Assembly (NCBI GenBank): GCA_905221605.1 | Contig: CAJNDS010002551.1 | Coordinates: forward strand, 200,001-264,000 | DNA length: 64,000 nucleotides | Direction of reading: 5' to 3' | Source: Symbiodinium natans | Taxonomy: Eukaryota > Sar > Dinophyceae > Suessiales > Symbiodiniaceae | Part shown: piece after piece, positions 1-21,766 of the stretch | Position numbering within the stretch: position 1 is the stretch's first letter | How the letters are laid out: every line of letters begins with the position of its first letter | Translations under genes and position numbers: made by a program | The notes under the pieces: model-generated | Seen by the model: only the letters and a program-made list of their open reading frames with translations | Told to the model about the DNA's origin: nothing | Databases searched by the model: none

Positions 1-109
1 GGTGCTCCACAGAAGCTCCCCACGTCACGGCGACTTCATCGTCCAGCCAGGTCCGGCAGCGGGTTTCGATGCAATTCGAATATTTTCGAGGTTTTCGACA
101 TGTTTTGAG

Positions 110-297
110 TTGCTCGAGGCTTCAGCGCACGACCTTGGCACTTGTCGACCCTGTGCGTACTACCGCACAAAGGCATTGAACCAGAGTGTGCGCGAGCGGT
201 TCACGTGTCAGCTTTTGAGCATGCAGGCAGACGGTTGCCAGAAGGGCAGTGCGTGCGAATTCTGCCACCTCTGTACACTGGACACGGGCAAGATGTA
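110..297 (+). CDS. Cysteine-rich FCHLC-type zinc-finger fragment
   Basis: Two short exons read in one frame. The first carries AHDLGTCRPCAYYRTK and ends at 172. The second starts at 227 with ADGCQKGSACEFCHLC. Joined, they give a C-x2-C...C-x5-C-x2-C-x2-C pattern with HLC, which resembles a small zinc finger abundant in dinoflagellate proteins and related to CCCH fingers (family recall, not searched). The 54-nt piece between them (173-226) begins GC and ends AG, has length divisible by three and contains no stop, so it could be a GC-AG intron or be translated. The finger reads naturally only if it is removed. The upstream exon border near 110 is a guess, and the frame stops at 296 soon after the finger, so the gene continues in exons I cannot place. 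A role in nucleic-acid binding is inferred from the family only. Confidence 0.6.
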
Positions 298-1779
298 GAC
301 GGGAAGACTGTAGAAGACTTGACGTGGCTGAGCTAGGCTAACTTTGCAAACTGCGCAGATGCTCTCCTTTCCCTGCGCAGGATGATGTTCGTGCAAAGCA
401 GACACTTTACAAGCGCCAGGCAGTGCCCTAAGCGTCTTCAGGTCTTGACTCACTGACATTGTCACAGTCCGACTCACACACATAATCTGCGCTTCGAATG
501 CTGTGAGACACACTGTGACACCAATCGACAGCTGCCACAGCTCCCGAGGCCAGAGCCCAGAAGCGAACTGCAAGCAAAGCCAAGGCAGTGCCGAGCCCAA
601 GCAGGCAATACACTGCAATACACACAACACATTTGTTTTTACATCTTTTGATTTGGTTTTGGCAAGCTTTGCTTAATCGACCTCTTCTTTGGTTTGAGAG
701 TCGTGTCTTTTTTGGGGGTTGCTGCGCTGCTACGTAAGCTTCCACAACAATCCACTGTGAGTTCCACCGCACAAAGGACAGCACCCTCCGCTGACGACTG
801 ATGGCGTGCTGCTGCTCCTTTGTTATATCAATTTTCGAAGCTGCCTTGCGCGTCGTGGCGCCACGTGCCGCGTTGGGCGGAAGAGAGCGTTGCCGCCTGT
901 GCAGCCTGTATCTCTGGAGCTTTTGGTTATTCATCCGAGAACACGAGGCGTCAGTTGAAATCCAATATGGCCCATCTCACAATACAGCATACTGATAATA
1001 CTTCATTGAGAGTCAGGCTTTTCTTGATTTGCCGGTATTCCGCCTCCGTCCTTGAGTGATGTTTTCCAGCACAGCCCAGGGAGCGCGCAGCTCTCAAAGC
1101 AAGGCTGCGCACTCCTGTCACAGCCCCGTTTGAAGTCCAATCCCCGAGGAGAGGACAACCCTCTGTGAAGACTGCCAGTAGCCAGACAGAAGCTCGTCAG
1201 CTGGTACTGGCGCCGGAGATCAGTCAGGCTGTCCGAGGCGCGTTCACCAAGCTCGTCAATTTGGCATGTGCAGGCAGGCTCGCCCTCAGCAGTTTCAACT
1301 AGTAATACTGGCGATGCTCGTGCATTGCCATAGTCTAATACTGTCACTCTAGCAGCAGCAGCTTTCAGCAGCTGGTAGAGGTAGTTAAGAGGTGCCAGCG
1401 GAGGAGAACCGGAGAACCTCAAGCTATTCGCCAGCTGCTGGAGAAGCTTCTTGCCATTTCATTTTCTTCTGGGCCCGGATGAGAGGTTCCTCTCCTTATC
1501 CTCAGTTCCATGGCTTCCTCACAGGCCGCATTTTTGAGAGAATCTGGGCATCAGGTGCCACAATACATTTCCTGATCTAGTGTCCTCAAAAGAGTACTTG
1601 CAAGTGGGCTCCTAGCACGCTGATTTGTGGTCACCCAGATCTCTCGGTGCGGTGTAGATCCGTGTATCATAGCTTTCGAACCGCGTTCACATGACTGCCA
1701 ACCAAAAAGCGGCCTCACGAAGCACGGCACACAATCAGGGGTGTGTGGGAGCACGAAAAAAGCATGCTGGAGAGCGGAG
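298..1779. other. No supported gene; intronic or intergenic
   Basis: This stretch holds open frames on both strands without recognisable domains. A minus-strand frame at 428-934 has one hydrophobic segment but no family signal. I see no repeat array or RNA gene. It may be intron or 3' flank of the zinc-finger gene, or upstream sequence of the kinase gene. Confidence 0.4.
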
Positions 1780-10738
<8,959 letters not shown>

Positions 10739-12957
10739 GTGAGTGTGAGCCAGAGGTGAAAAGCAAGAACGGAGACAGGCCACAAGTCACAAAGGGTGCT
10801 TGCAGCATCTTGCAGCCAAATTGACCAGAATACAGAGCGTGGCTTGTGTTATTTTCAAAATGTTTGTGGCAGGGAGTTTTTGGCGCTTCTGCTGGAAGCT
10901 CGGGGTGGCTTTGGGCAGGCGCAAGCCATCACCAGCCATTAGAGTCAGTTGTTAACGAGCGAGGCCGCGCCTCATGTTCTCTCGGCTGCAAGCTGAATGG
11001 CTTCAAGGTGACATCAAGGACTATTGGCGTAGGCAGCTGTGCCATCTTGTGAAGCCCTGAAACAAGTCTGAAGGGGTATGATGGGGTTGGGGTTAAAATT
11101 CGAAGCGTCTGTTCTATCGGATATCATTTATACATGCTGCATGGCCCCTCTAGCATGTCCACCTGCCCCGGGTGCTCGAGGGAGAAGCTGCCACCGAAAT
11201 TGTCACCTTCGTGGCTGTCTGATTGAGCGACATGTTTGGATCACGTGGGAACCGCGATCCCCGAACATTAGAAAGACCTTGAGCTGTTTTGGGAGACTGA
11301 AAGGGTCCTTGCAGGGCTACCTAGAGAGTCTAGGATACGTAGCCGGTGTATCCACACATTTGAAAAGATCGCTCTCTTCCCCCCAGGACCAGCACAAGAG
11401 ACCGATAAGCTCATGAAGACAGACCTAAAGAACTTGACGATGTCGCATGTTAGGGGGCGAGGCAGACAGAACACTCGGGTGTAGTTTACACATGGGAGTC
11501 CCTGTAGCTGTCCTTCATTACCGTCTCGTGTGGGGTGGGGGGCGTGGTGGGGCACTCTTTTGTTTTGCTTCAAACGTTATTATTAGCAGTGCAAGGGCTT
11601 CTTCTTAACACCATCTAGCAGAGGTTGATCAGGAAAGGAGTTGTAATTGTTTCTTTGTTTTGAGAACAAGAGATGCACACACACACACACACAACTGTCT
11701 TTGGTTGCAGCTTGCACTGCCGATGCCTAAAACCAACCGGCCTGCTGCTGCTTTGTAGGTGCCTTTTTTCTGGAGAGAAGCCTAATTATGTTAAAGAAAC
11801 ATCTTGAGCGGTGCATGTGGTAGTCTACTTCCTTGAACTTTCGGAGGTGTTGCTTGTAGTATGTAAGCAATGCCTTCCATTAGAATATTGATGAATTTGG
11901 TACTGTAGACAAGTTATGAAATCTACCTGACAAGAAAAATTCTCCAGACCAGACGGCACAACAAAGACCGATAAAGTTATTCCGAGAATTAGTGATGCAG
12001 CGAGAATAGCGATCTACAACTTATAGTTGATTCGGTCTTTTGGGGCTCCTCCAGTTCGGACCGACAGGAGGTCCTACGCAGAGACCGGATAGTCGAGGCA
12101 AGGAGGGCATACATAGTCAATACTCGTGTGAACGTGTCGTTCTGGAGCTTCTGCAGTTTCCCATCCACGTCGTGATGGCTTATCGCACCGCTTGGGACTG
12201 AGACCGTGACCAAGGTTTGGAAAGAACCTTGGGTCTGAGGCTGAACATGTCTACAGAAATTCTGAGAGTATGGGCTTCCAGGGCATTCTCAGCTAAAGTG
12301 ACTTTTGCAGCCTTCTCCCTCTTCACACCGGTGGGGTTTGGCGCAGTTTTCAGCCTAATGCTTGGCTTGTGTTTCCTACTATGAAACTAATATGTTGTGT
12401 GGATGTGAAGTGCACTCCCTATGAGCCCCCCTTCTCGCTGCAGTCCGCGCCTGCGTACGTTCTAAGACCAGGAAGCTGCACAGGTGCTGCCTAGGTCCGA
12501 AGCTAGGATGTGACTTGCGAATAAGGGCGTATGCAGACATGTACAATGTAGGCTGTCTTGGATAAGAGAAGCAGCCTGTACTGTAGCTGACGAGGCGATG
12601 CTGCTCCGTGGTCTCTGCCTTGTGTTGCAGGCACGCGCCGTGCGACAAGCTGACTGAAACACCATTTGCCGTCTCTGGTCATTGGATTTTGACTTCATGT
12701 TTTAATGGTTTCCAGGAAAACACCTCCATCGCTGAAGCTTGGACGCCATGGGTACGAAGCCCAGCCTGATCCGCTGAAACGGTCTGGGATAGTTGGATTG
12801 AAGCACGCAGGTGCGACATTGTTAGCAGCAGCCACTTAAAGTTCTCTCCTTGCTTGCCTCGGAATCTTGGGCCAGCCTGAATGGTCCTATAAACATTGCT
12901 CCACGCATATCTGCCATTGGCTGCCGCAGCGCTGTGACATCTGCTCACCTTCTCCAG
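10739..12957. other. No supported gene
   Basis: Downstream of the last recognised kinase exon. Remaining 3' exons of that gene may be here. The only clear features are a CA microsatellite at 11675-11693 and AT-richer sequence around 11600-12000. No domain is visible on either strand. Confidence 0.35.
11675..11693 (+). repeat. (CA)n microsatellite
   Basis: Nineteen bases of alternating C and A between AGATG and ACTG. Confidence 0.9.
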
Positions 12958-13961
12958 GCAGAACGATGGCTGAACCAATCCAGCCTGTGAGCGTACGGCA
13001 GATCAAGAGCGTTCGTTCTTCGGCACAGTTCGTAGTAGGATGCCACGCGGACTCCCCAACTTGCCTGCAAAGCAGGCTACAGGTAAGGTATGGAGTCATT
13101 TTCCAACCTGCAGCGCCAGACAGAACAGTCCTGGCAGCAGCTGGTTCCGGTGGGCATTTTCTCTTGGACATGGCTTCGTGTTCAATCTACAGCTCTACAG
13201 CCTGCCTGTTACAAACAGACACGGCAGCCCTGAGGGGAGACCACAGGCAGCAGGTCCGTCGATTCGTAGATCTTAGCATGTTATTGTGTCTTCCCGTCTG
13301 GCCACCAAGTCACCAGGTCTGTACTAGACCACAGTGAGCTTAGCCGGCAGATGTGCAGCATGTCGATGCATGTTGCGATGGCTTGAGCACCCCCGCCAAT
13401 TCTCGTGGCTCCTTTTGGCGTGGCGCTTGGGACTCCTGTGGAGAGCCAAGGACGAATCTTCAAGAATCACACCAAAACACGGGAATCCGAAAACCATGTT
13501 CCCATCTTAGCTGACCGTCGCAAGAAGCAACACAGTCAGAGTAGACTGACTTGCACCAAAGCAGTGTTGGAACAGGCCATCGTGCAGTCAGCTGTAGTCA
13601 GTGATCTGGTCTAGATGCTGAATGCTTTTCCTGAACGAGGAGACCTGGATGGTCACGTAATGTATGTCGCCTCAGATCGGGCAGGATCCAGCAATAAGAA
13701 ACTTGGCTGACAGGATGGCTGCCCGCATCGCTCTTTGCAATCAGGCTGGCAAGCTGAAGCTCCTGCATACTGTTTAGGGAATGTCAAGCATGTGTAATTT
13801 CCATAAGCTTCCGTGAGTCTTCCGTGTCGATACCAACAATGCTCGGTTGCGAGCTGAATGAGCTGCAGGCGGTTGTGGAGTCTTTAGCCGCTGCCTTTCT
13901 GTTCTTGCGACAGCGCTGCTGGATCCCACGAGTCATGCAAGCCGCAAAGTTCCTTTGCTAG
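12958..13961 (+). CDS. Unknown protein, at least three exons
   Basis: Exon 12958-13082 follows a TCTCCAG acceptor, contains an ATG at 12966 (MAEPIQPVSVRQIKS), stays open for 39 codons and ends exactly at a GTAAGG donor. Exon 13685 to about 13771 reads DPAIRNLADRMAARIALCN and meets a GT. Exon from about 13815 to 13958 reads SIPTMLGCELNELQAVVES, then a hydrophobic-aromatic stretch (AAAFLFLRQRCWIPRVMQ). The peptides have the balanced composition of real coding sequence, but I recognise no family. The ATG at 12966 is a plausible start but could be internal. Grouping the three exons into one gene rests on strand and spacing only. Confidence 0.5.
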
Positions 13962-14399
13962 TTTTTTTCAGCTTCTTGCTCAGGACGCTGCCGTGCGATC
14001 TCCGCCCTGGCAGTGTCCGTCTCCGCTGCTCAAGCAACGCCGATGCCCGAAAGAACCGACCACGGGCTCACGTGGCCAAGCCTTCAAGTGAGATATAGCA
14101 CTTGAAACAGTATTGAAACGGCTGTCTGAGGTGTTGGGTTGGTGGTTTCTCCCGGGAGCCCGATGCTGAGTGGTATGCAGGATGTGCAGATGCCACATTG
14201 CCACCCTTCGAATTGAGTGCACGGGTTTCTGACGGCGCTGAAAGTATTTGCAGTCGGCTATAGGAGTCACAAACACACGACACAGGCTCCCAATTTTGCA
14301 ACAGCACTGCACAGGCGAAAGTTGATGGTACGATGGCCCTTTTCATCCGTCTTCAGTGCCGCTGGCAGGTTTTGCTGTGATGCGCAGCATGGTGAGGGA

Positions 14400-15190
14400 G
14401 GCAACCCGGCTTGCTGGGCTGCGACCCCAGAACGATCAGCTTGCTCACGGGCCCGGAAGTTCAAGAGCAACTTCTCACACACATCGCTAGCATTGCAATT
14501 GCTGTGCAAGGGCGTAGTGTAGCAGGAAGCTTTTTTTTGGTGTTCGAGTATCTTGAAAGCTGCCGGGAAGCGCCTGCAGCTTGGACATGCCGATGACTTC
14601 AAGGAATACTCAGCCCAGACTATGCCTTGAACTTGGCAGACTCTGTGGCCAGTTCGAGGTCCCCACCGGATACTGTAGCGGCTCAGGTTCGAGGGGCAGC
14701 TCAACTTTGCCCCTTCTCGAGGATGCGAGCCAAAGTTTACAGCTGCACGTTGACGAGAGCCAAGTGGCATCGGAGCTGGCGGCACACGTTTTGAGAGCTT
14801 TCGCCAAAAAAGTTGACAAAGAAGCAAGCCAACCATTACTTACTTCCAGAATGAAAGAGGCTCGCCACTCAAAATCGCCTGCTGGGAGAAGCTCTTCGTT
14901 GAGGCGACCGAGCAGAAGAAAAAAGACGTGACAATGCGAAGCCCGCGGAGAGTAAGAAAGCTCTTCAAAGGAAGGTCGCAGCAAGAGCTCGAGGAGGATA
15001 CACTGACGCATCCAAATACAAGGGCCAAGGAAGCCTGGTTGAGTGCAGGGCCTGCAGGGGGCAAAGACACCCTTGTACAGCGTCGGTCGTCAATCGGCTG
15101 CACCTGCTTCTCGAAACTTACTTGCTATCATCAGGCTCAGCTTGCGGAAATAGCCGCCAGAAACGGTGTCCGTAACTGGGACCTGTAGAT
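14400..15190 (+). CDS. Coding-like region, unknown product
   Basis: Several + frames stay open. About 14411-14519 reads GCDPRTISLLTGPEVQEQL. A frame to 14931 ends in a basic tail (SLRRPSRRKKT). An overlapping frame continues MRSPRRVRKLFKGRSQQELE to a stop near 15188. Three frames are open together around 14900-15100, so the true frame cannot be chosen by eye. The lysine- and arginine-rich composition would suit a nuclear or coiled-coil protein, but no domain is visible. Confidence 0.3.
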
Positions 15191-15806
15191 GGGACCTGAG
15201 CTGAGCAACTGCTGAGCTAGATGTGATTCGAGGACAGCGTTTTCCATTATGATCCCTGCTGCACTCGACCAGATCCGCTTGAGGCCCTTCACCTCTGCTG
15301 CAACCCCCATGGTCGCAGATTTTTTTTGCTGGGCCTGAGGCGCAGAGTGCAGAGCATGCTGACGGGGGAGGCCACTGCGCGATGCCTGAAACTGTAGTTG
15401 TTGCCGATGTGATGAGATGTATCAATACTGTAAGCTGGCCCTGGGAACGTTTAAGACCGTTGAAGTCAGAGGCTATTTTGTAGTTCGGGGCCTTTGCGGA
15501 ACCTTGGTTTCACATGGCTTCGCAGCCTGGACTTCTCCTTGTCCTACTAGCGGCCTTTCGTTCCTCATGCTGGCCCAGGCTGTTTAATTCCCGCACTCGC
15601 ACAGAATAGGATGACGCTGACGATCCAAGCTGGAATGCCGCAAGTTGGCACATACCCGGTACTTGTACATGCCGATATGCATGCCAAACCAAAGCAGGCC
15701 ACGAGAGCATCACCAACAGCTTCCTGGCCTCTGACTGAGACGCACAGGGAGTTTGAACACATGCTTCAAGCCATGTTTGAACCCAATGTACCCAGCTTCG
15801 TACCAG

Positions 15807-15870
15807 GTCGCGCTTGAGCGGAAAGTTGATGCAGTTCTAGCCGATGGTGCCAGCCTGGAGTCTTTTGAAG
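15807..15870 (+). CDS. Single coding exon, unknown protein
   Basis: After a TACCAG acceptor the frame reads VALERKVDAVLADGASLESF for 21 codons plus one base. It ends at GAAG|GCCGAA, a GC donor of the type seen across this window. A helical, charged segment. The parent gene is unknown; flanking frames on + are possible partners. Confidence 0.4.
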
Positions 15871-17069
15871 GCCGAACACTTGACAGTACAAGTGGCAACT
15901 GTGATGACACACTTTAGTCTTGCTTTGGTCTTTAGTCCTGGCGCTGTTCTTCCTCGGTGGTCCCATGATTTGCGTTTTGCTTGTTCCCCCAGGCGATCTT
16001 CGGCAGACAATCCTTTCTCCAGAGCAGCGGTCTACGCCACCTGGCAATGGCAAGTAACATTGTTACGTAGGCATTGAACTGCATCATGACACTCAGGTCG
16101 GTGCCAACAGCACGAGCACTGCTGGCAGTGGTGCTGGGACGTGCGATTCCCAGCCCAAGAGCCACAACGGTCCACAGTTCTCCAGATTCTACTGCAGCCT
16201 AAGCAACTTGTCACTCACGAGCTCCCGTGTAAGTGAGTCTTGGTGGTTTCTTTGCCAACATTGCGTGCGCGGGGCTCCTGACATTCCAAAATGTCCATGT
16301 TTGATTTGGAGCAGTGCTTCTGAGTTCTCGCCCATGTTTTTGCGATTCATCGCTTCCTGCGTTTCTGCGGGGAAGATAAGGCCCCCCCGGCTTTGATGTA
16401 TAAAAAACTATAATCGGCGAAGTTCAGGCCGAGAGAACCTGTTGAACCTGAACCCCAAAAGCAATCGGGTCTGCTGCGGCTTCAGAGCCACGAGCTACTT
16501 GATGCTGCCAGTAGAGCTTCGTTCCTTCTTGTAACTCTTGTAGGCTTGCGCTATCTAGAGGTTGCTGACCTAAGAGTCCCGAGCAGGACTTGGACGAAGC
16601 CAGGAGGCCGAGCAAGAGCTTGCCCTCGTGCGCCCCTCCGGAGATTTGTCCAGTAAGGATGGGTGTAGTGTAGCGTATTCGAAAGTATTCGATGCGAGAT
16701 ATGAGCCATAAGAGCCTTCTGCGCCAAGGCGTCGCATGACCTGTCCATTGCACCCAGTGGAGCGCTCCCGACCCAGTCTGCTTGTTGCATATGTGACTTG
16801 CTCTAAGGCTCCCGGGGGACTGATACCGGGTACTCCTAAATCATACGGCGGGGCCTCAAAGTTAAAGTAAAGTTTGTATGTATACTTATATAACTTATAT
16901 ACTTAAACAATCTTCAAAACTAGGAGGACCACAAACACATCAAGCGCCCTAAGTCGCACTAGCACTGTCGGCAAAGATAGCTTCAGAGCACTTGTGGCAC
17001 ATTGTTGCACTGCAGGTGGGTGGGTACAGAAGCGGCTGGCTACCACATGCATGACGGGTGCGGGGCACA

Positions 17070-17203
17070 GAAGGCCTAGAAAGCATGCCGCTGTATTGAA
17101 GTTCAACGAACACTTTCACGCAGCAATCATAGAACGAGCACAAAGGCCGTTCGCGGACGCGCTGGTCTCGTTCTTCAAGTCAAGAGAGGCAGCCAGGAAG
17201 CAA
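17070..17203 (+). CDS. Single coding exon, helical and basic
   Basis: Reads KFNEHFHAAIIERAQRPFAD and then SFFKSREAARKQ, and stops exactly at a canonical GTGAGT donor at 17204. The pattern of aromatic and basic residues suggests an amphipathic helix. No family is recognised. The next plausible piece downstream (near 17262) contains GGSGKSQLLEIFKGRL, which is P-loop-like but not a full Walker A. Confidence 0.45.
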
Positions 17204-18734
17204 GTGAGTTTTTTGGCCATGATGATGAGCGAGCCCAGCACATAAGAAACCTTGTTATCTCTTTGGGGGCTCCGGGAAGAGTCAACTGTTAGAGATCTTC
17301 AAAGGAAGGCTCCGCAGCTCGCGGTGCGTATAAGAGGCTCCTTTGATCATCTTCGTCCGTGCACCCTGAGGTGGCACGTTTCAACGTTTCAGCGTGGTGG
17401 GGGTTCTGTGAGATGGGTGTCTCGAACCGTCTTGCTGTGTGCTGGCTGTGTCGTCGAGCCGTAGAATATTGCACGATGCTGTAGGAGTCTGCGAATGTTC
17501 CCCAGGCAACTTCGGTAGCAGACTTTGGATGTGGCCTGGGGCTTTATGCCAGGGCCCTGGGTCGCAAGAGCCCCCAGCATCGATACACGCCATGTCGGCA
17601 CGATGACATATGATTCCCAGGTACGTGACCTTCGAAGTGTGGGCTTCCGATCGGGCGGTTTCGACGGAGCCATGCCTGAATTTTGAGTTGCCCAGCTGTC
17701 GCAAGCGCAGCTTTGCTACAAAGCATCATGGCCAGGAAACCCAGCGACTTGGGAGATCACAGATGGCCGTTGTCTCCAGGCAAAGCTTGTGTCTGGTGTT
17801 TCCTGTTCCTCATGATTTTGGGCCTTACCCGGAGCGAAGACGAGCGAAGGCTGATCTGAGCAAGGACCTGGACTTGGGGACACGATGGGATTGGGTTTGG
17901 CCCACAGGATTGTGCAGGCATCTTGACAGTCCTTTGTTACAATGACAGATCAATGCCGAGGTGCTTTCTTTGGAAGTCGCTGAACATATCCCTCGGCAGT
18001 TCGAGACCTCATTCCTCGACAATTTGGAGAGGTCAGGGAGGGCACTGTGCGGCTTAAGGGTCATCTGTTGGTGTCATCCGTTTTCGTTGTGTGAGTTGTG
18101 AGGCATACTTGCTCCGGAATGGTGTTGTCATGGGGCAACCAGGCAGGAGACTTCTGAAGACCTCTGAAGATAGTATCGTTCTCCCAAGAATGCTTGCAAC
18201 AGATTTTGCAATACCAATCTGCATTGCCAGTCAATGTGCAAGACGTCAATATTTGGCAACTTGTAGGCTGGAGAGGGGCATGTGAACCTTCGCACATCCG
18301 AGGAGGCCGTATCAGCGAAAGAGCCACAAACAACAACTGGTTGGCAGTTTCGCAATCAACAGCAAGATTGAGACTGTGACTACCGCAGTCAGATGGCAAA
18401 GCTTGCAGTTGATTCCCTGCTCTAAGTACATGCAGCACGGAGGTAGAAGCTCTCATGAAGCAGCGCGGCTTCGAGAGTGTGTGGCTAAGAGTTGCGGGTT
18501 CATTGAAGCTAGTGACACACTGATCCATTGGATGAGCTCCTGCAACAATTTCAGCCCGACTGTTCCTTATCAAGAACAGGTGTGCTACTGCCGACACAGC
18601 AGTGGCTGCCATGTGGCAAGCAGCTTGACAACCTGACGAGAAACCAGCCAATAATCAGCTTTCGGAAAGCTTCAGACGACAGGCAGCTTTGCAGGACACG
18701 TGATGGCCACTCACATGTTGCAATGGGTGACGAC

Positions 18735-18854
18735 ACAAGCGCTTCACGAGTCCTGAAGCTCCATTTCGTGGCATGGCGGCAGGGTGATGTTCCAGCAGCC
18801 GTAATGAAGCAACTAAGCAACCGCAAGGAATTGCGTCAAGAGTTGAGCAAATAG
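18735..18854 (+). CDS. Terminal coding exon, unknown protein
   Basis: An open + frame reads DDTSASRVLKLHFVAWRQGD and then VMKQLSNRKELRQELSK, with a TAG at 18852. The helical, charged C-terminus looks like a real protein end. The start of the exon is not defined, and which upstream exons it belongs to is not known. Confidence 0.35.
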   Translation, partial: TSASRVLKLHFVAWRQGDVPAAVMKQLSNRKELRQELSK

Positions 18855-18884
18855 AGCGTCTTAGGATCAAGCAGGGCACATTGG

Positions 18885-18955
18885 CAACTCGCAATGCAAA
18901 AGCAACGCAACGCGACGCAACGCAACGCAATGCAAAGGCAGCGCAACGCGCCGGG
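18885..18955 (+). repeat. CGCAA-type short tandem repeat
   Basis: Pentamers CAACG/CGCAA repeated with variants (GCAACGCGACGCAACGCAAC). Probably a slippage array between two genes. Confidence 0.7.
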
Positions 18956-19263
18956 CAACACGGACCTTAAAAAGCATCCTTGAGGTCTTCACTTGGGTAT
19001 TGGCGATCATCGTGGCGCTCAACTGGTGCAGAGCTCTGACACCACGGTAGGATTTTCCAGTCCTTGTAGGGGGTCACAATGTCGGGAGTCAGCAGCCGCA
19101 TAGGGCTTGGATGCTGTTTTCACGAGCAAAGTGAGCTCAAAGGTGCTATGTCTTCAAGCGGCTCCCGCTCAATTCAACTGTGGAGTGGGCGCAGTGTGGG
19201 CGCGCCTGGTGCAGTTGATGCGCTGTAGCCGTCGCAGCGCAGCCAAGGCTTGCACTGCCCCAG

Positions 19264-20878
19264 TACTCGGAGTCCATCTTGGGATGGGGAATCTACACCG
19301 TGGTGGTGACCGCCCTCATGCCCCTGGTGCGCCACAAGCTCCAGGGGCGCTGCTCTTGGAGCCGACCTTTCCGAATGAGTCGGCTCCTCCTGATGAGCAT
19401 GACTGGGACGGTGGTGGGTACGAGTTGGTCTGGGCTGGTCGCTCTTCTGTTCCCGTATGTGTCCAACTTCAAGGCCCCGGGCCCGACTGGCATTACACTG
19501 GCCGTTGGCATCACCTTCATCTTTGTTATTTGCCAGACCCTGCTGGAAAAACAAATTCAGGAGATGCCAGATCCCCAATCTCCTGAGAACACCTATGGCG
19601 GGGCAGTCAGATCCATTCTGCTGAACTCCTTGTGGTCGACGCTGGGCTACTTTTGGAACTCGGTCTGGAACCGCTTCCTGAGGAAGATGAGGGCACACCC
19701 AGGACGTGGACCAGGACCCCGCCCACATGAGATGCTGGAGCTCGAGACATCCTATGAAGCATATGGCGCCGACGATGACGGGAGGACCGGGCCCCTGCAC
19801 AGGTTTAAAACGCTGCAGGATGAGATGAATGGTCGTCCAGAAAGCATGGAGGCAGATGGACCGGGATACAGAATGCTGCTGGTGAAAGCTGCAGCTGCGC
19901 TGCAATTGGGGATTCAGACGTATCGGATGCATGATGAGAAAAACATGTTGCTTTGAATTGTGTCGCTGCAGGCCATGACTTTGCTAGCAGGTCGCATGCT
20001 TAGCACAGCCCCATACATGCAATCTCCCGCAAGCATGTGGAGCATGTTTGCAGATGCTTGAAATGAGCACAGCCACGCCCGAACTCGTTTGAGGTCTTCT
20101 GTTGCTGTTCCTTTTGCCTGAGCCGTCCCAGCGATATGGCTCTCACCGCCGGCGGGCTCTCATCGCCATGAAGATGATGGTGATCGTCATCACCGGCAAC
20201 TCGTTCATGAAAACAAACATCCCAAGCTCTTCAGGGCGATCTGCATGCTTGTTTATGCATGCTTGTTTAGACTCCGTGTATAGCCACCCCATGCTCAACT
20301 CTTGCAGGCTATGCCGTGACAGATGCTGGGTTCTACTTCGGCACACAGCTGGTTGCTGACCGGACACAGAGCACAGCATTGGGCCTCACAGTTTCGTTCC
20401 TCTACGCATGCCTAGCAACATGCAGTGTAACTTGTCTGGCTGAGAAGTTCACATGGCATCCGGAGCGGATTGTTCCGAATCGATTGATGACGCTCGGTGC
20501 CTGGCTTGTTTGCTATGCTTGGTGGTACAGCTGGCAGGAGCTTCTTTATCAGATTCAGGGCTTTGGATTGTGGCAACTTGGGATGGACAGCGTCCTCGAG
20601 CAGTGCTTGCAAGTGGCCACTGCCATCTGCGGCGCTCTTTGCTTCACACTCTTACTGTCGGTGCTGCTGGTCACAATCTTTCAGTTCGGATGTTGTGTTC
20701 TAGTTCCGCCTTCAGCAAGCCTACCGCAGCTGAAGGAGGCCAGCATCAGGCATAGCAACTTTCCGGAGTTTTCTGCATGCCTGGGCCTATCCAGCCTATC
20801 AAGCCTTCCTGCAGCCGAACGTGCTTACGGCATTCAGCTGTCCGATCCTCCAGATGCCGAAGGCTTCGCCGAAGGTTG
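19264..20878 (+). CDS. Polytopic membrane protein, unknown family
   Basis: Exon 1 opens after a CCCCAG acceptor at 19264 (YSESILGWGIYTVVV) and stays open to 19956, unusually long for this window. It holds three hydrophobic segments: about 19279-19335, 19380-19460 (MTGTVVGTSWSGLVALLF) and 19493-19545 (ITLAVGITFIFVICQTLL). An acidic hydrophilic region follows. The last exon, from 20308 to a stop at 20877, holds three more helices (VSFLYACLATCS, LMTLGAWLVCYAWWYSW and ICGALCFTLLLSVLLVTIF) and then a Ser/Pro-rich tail. A small middle exon at about 20132-20230 (ALIAMKMMVIVITGNSF) is likely. Halves one and two share a loose layout of Trp-rich helix plus amphipathic segment, as in the large dinoflagellate-specific membrane families. 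Membrane location is inferred; transport function is unknown. The true start lies further upstream. Confidence 0.65.
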
Positions 20879-21069
20879 AGGACGATCGAGAGCATGACGT
20901 CAATGTCAGTGTTCATCGATGTCGCCAGTTGTTTCGCCTCAACGAAAAGAAGCGCTGCTAGCAGCTGCTAGCAAGCTTGGCCCAGCTTGGCCCAGCTTGG
21001 CCAGCACAAGCCTGCCCAGGCCTGCCGGAGAAAAGCGCGGAGCTGCGGGCCGCAGCCACACTGCTGGAG

Positions 21070-21072
<3 letters not shown>

Positions 21073-21113
<41 letters not shown>
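21073..21113 (+). repeat. (GA)n microsatellite
   Basis: About 40 bp of uninterrupted GA. It follows a threefold direct repeat of CTTGGCCCAG at 20974-21004. Confidence 0.95.
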
Positions 21114-21117
<4 letters not shown>

Positions 21118-21766
21118 ACGGCTTCGGCGAGTTCATGAGAGGATTTTTGTGAGTGCCGGGTTATGAGCAATATGTGCCACTAACAGCCTTAGTTCTGACC
21201 TGACAGTTCGAGGCCTTGGCTTAAGACCACCGTGCTGGTCTTCCAGCGGCCCTGGCCCGGAAGCCGCGGACTTCTCGGATGCTGACAAAAAGGTTGTGCC
21301 CCGTTACTTTGTGCTTTGCGACTTGCCCAAGGCCACGACTGGTGCCTTGAGTCTGTTTAAGCTTTTGAAGAATAGAGCTCTCTGATGCACCCTTTGTGGC
21401 GCACAACTTGGTGGTGTTTGGACTGCGCAGATGCAGCAGCAGACGGACGTGGAACCTTCGGAGCCGCCGGGGGCCTCGTGCAGAGACATCCTGGGCAGGA
21501 TACCGTGGGTGAAAGCATGTGAAGTCCTCCCTTCTCAGAACTTCAGATGTGGAGGCAGTGTGACCACACCTAGGCAAAGAAAGTCTAACAGTCAGGCTGG
21601 AGACTGCTCTGCATGATCGTTTCACCCGACTTTGTTCGTGGCTCCACGGGTGAGCACTCAGCCCAAGAGGCTGTCAAGCGCTGGAAAAAGGCATTGATCA
21701 GCGACAAGGCCGCGGGCCAAGCGAGCATTCGGACTGTTGATTGTTGGTGCGAAAGCCTTTGCTCAG

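Noticed and set aside
428-934. 168-codon minus-strand frame with one hydrophobic segment
   Set aside because: No domain, no neighbouring minus-strand exons and no splice context. All firm genes are on +.
17262-17330. P-loop-like GGSGKSQLLEIFKGRL, as in an ABC transporter
   Set aside because: The first Gly of the Walker A spacing is missing, and no LSGGQ or Walker B was found nearby. Kept only as a remark on the preceding exon.
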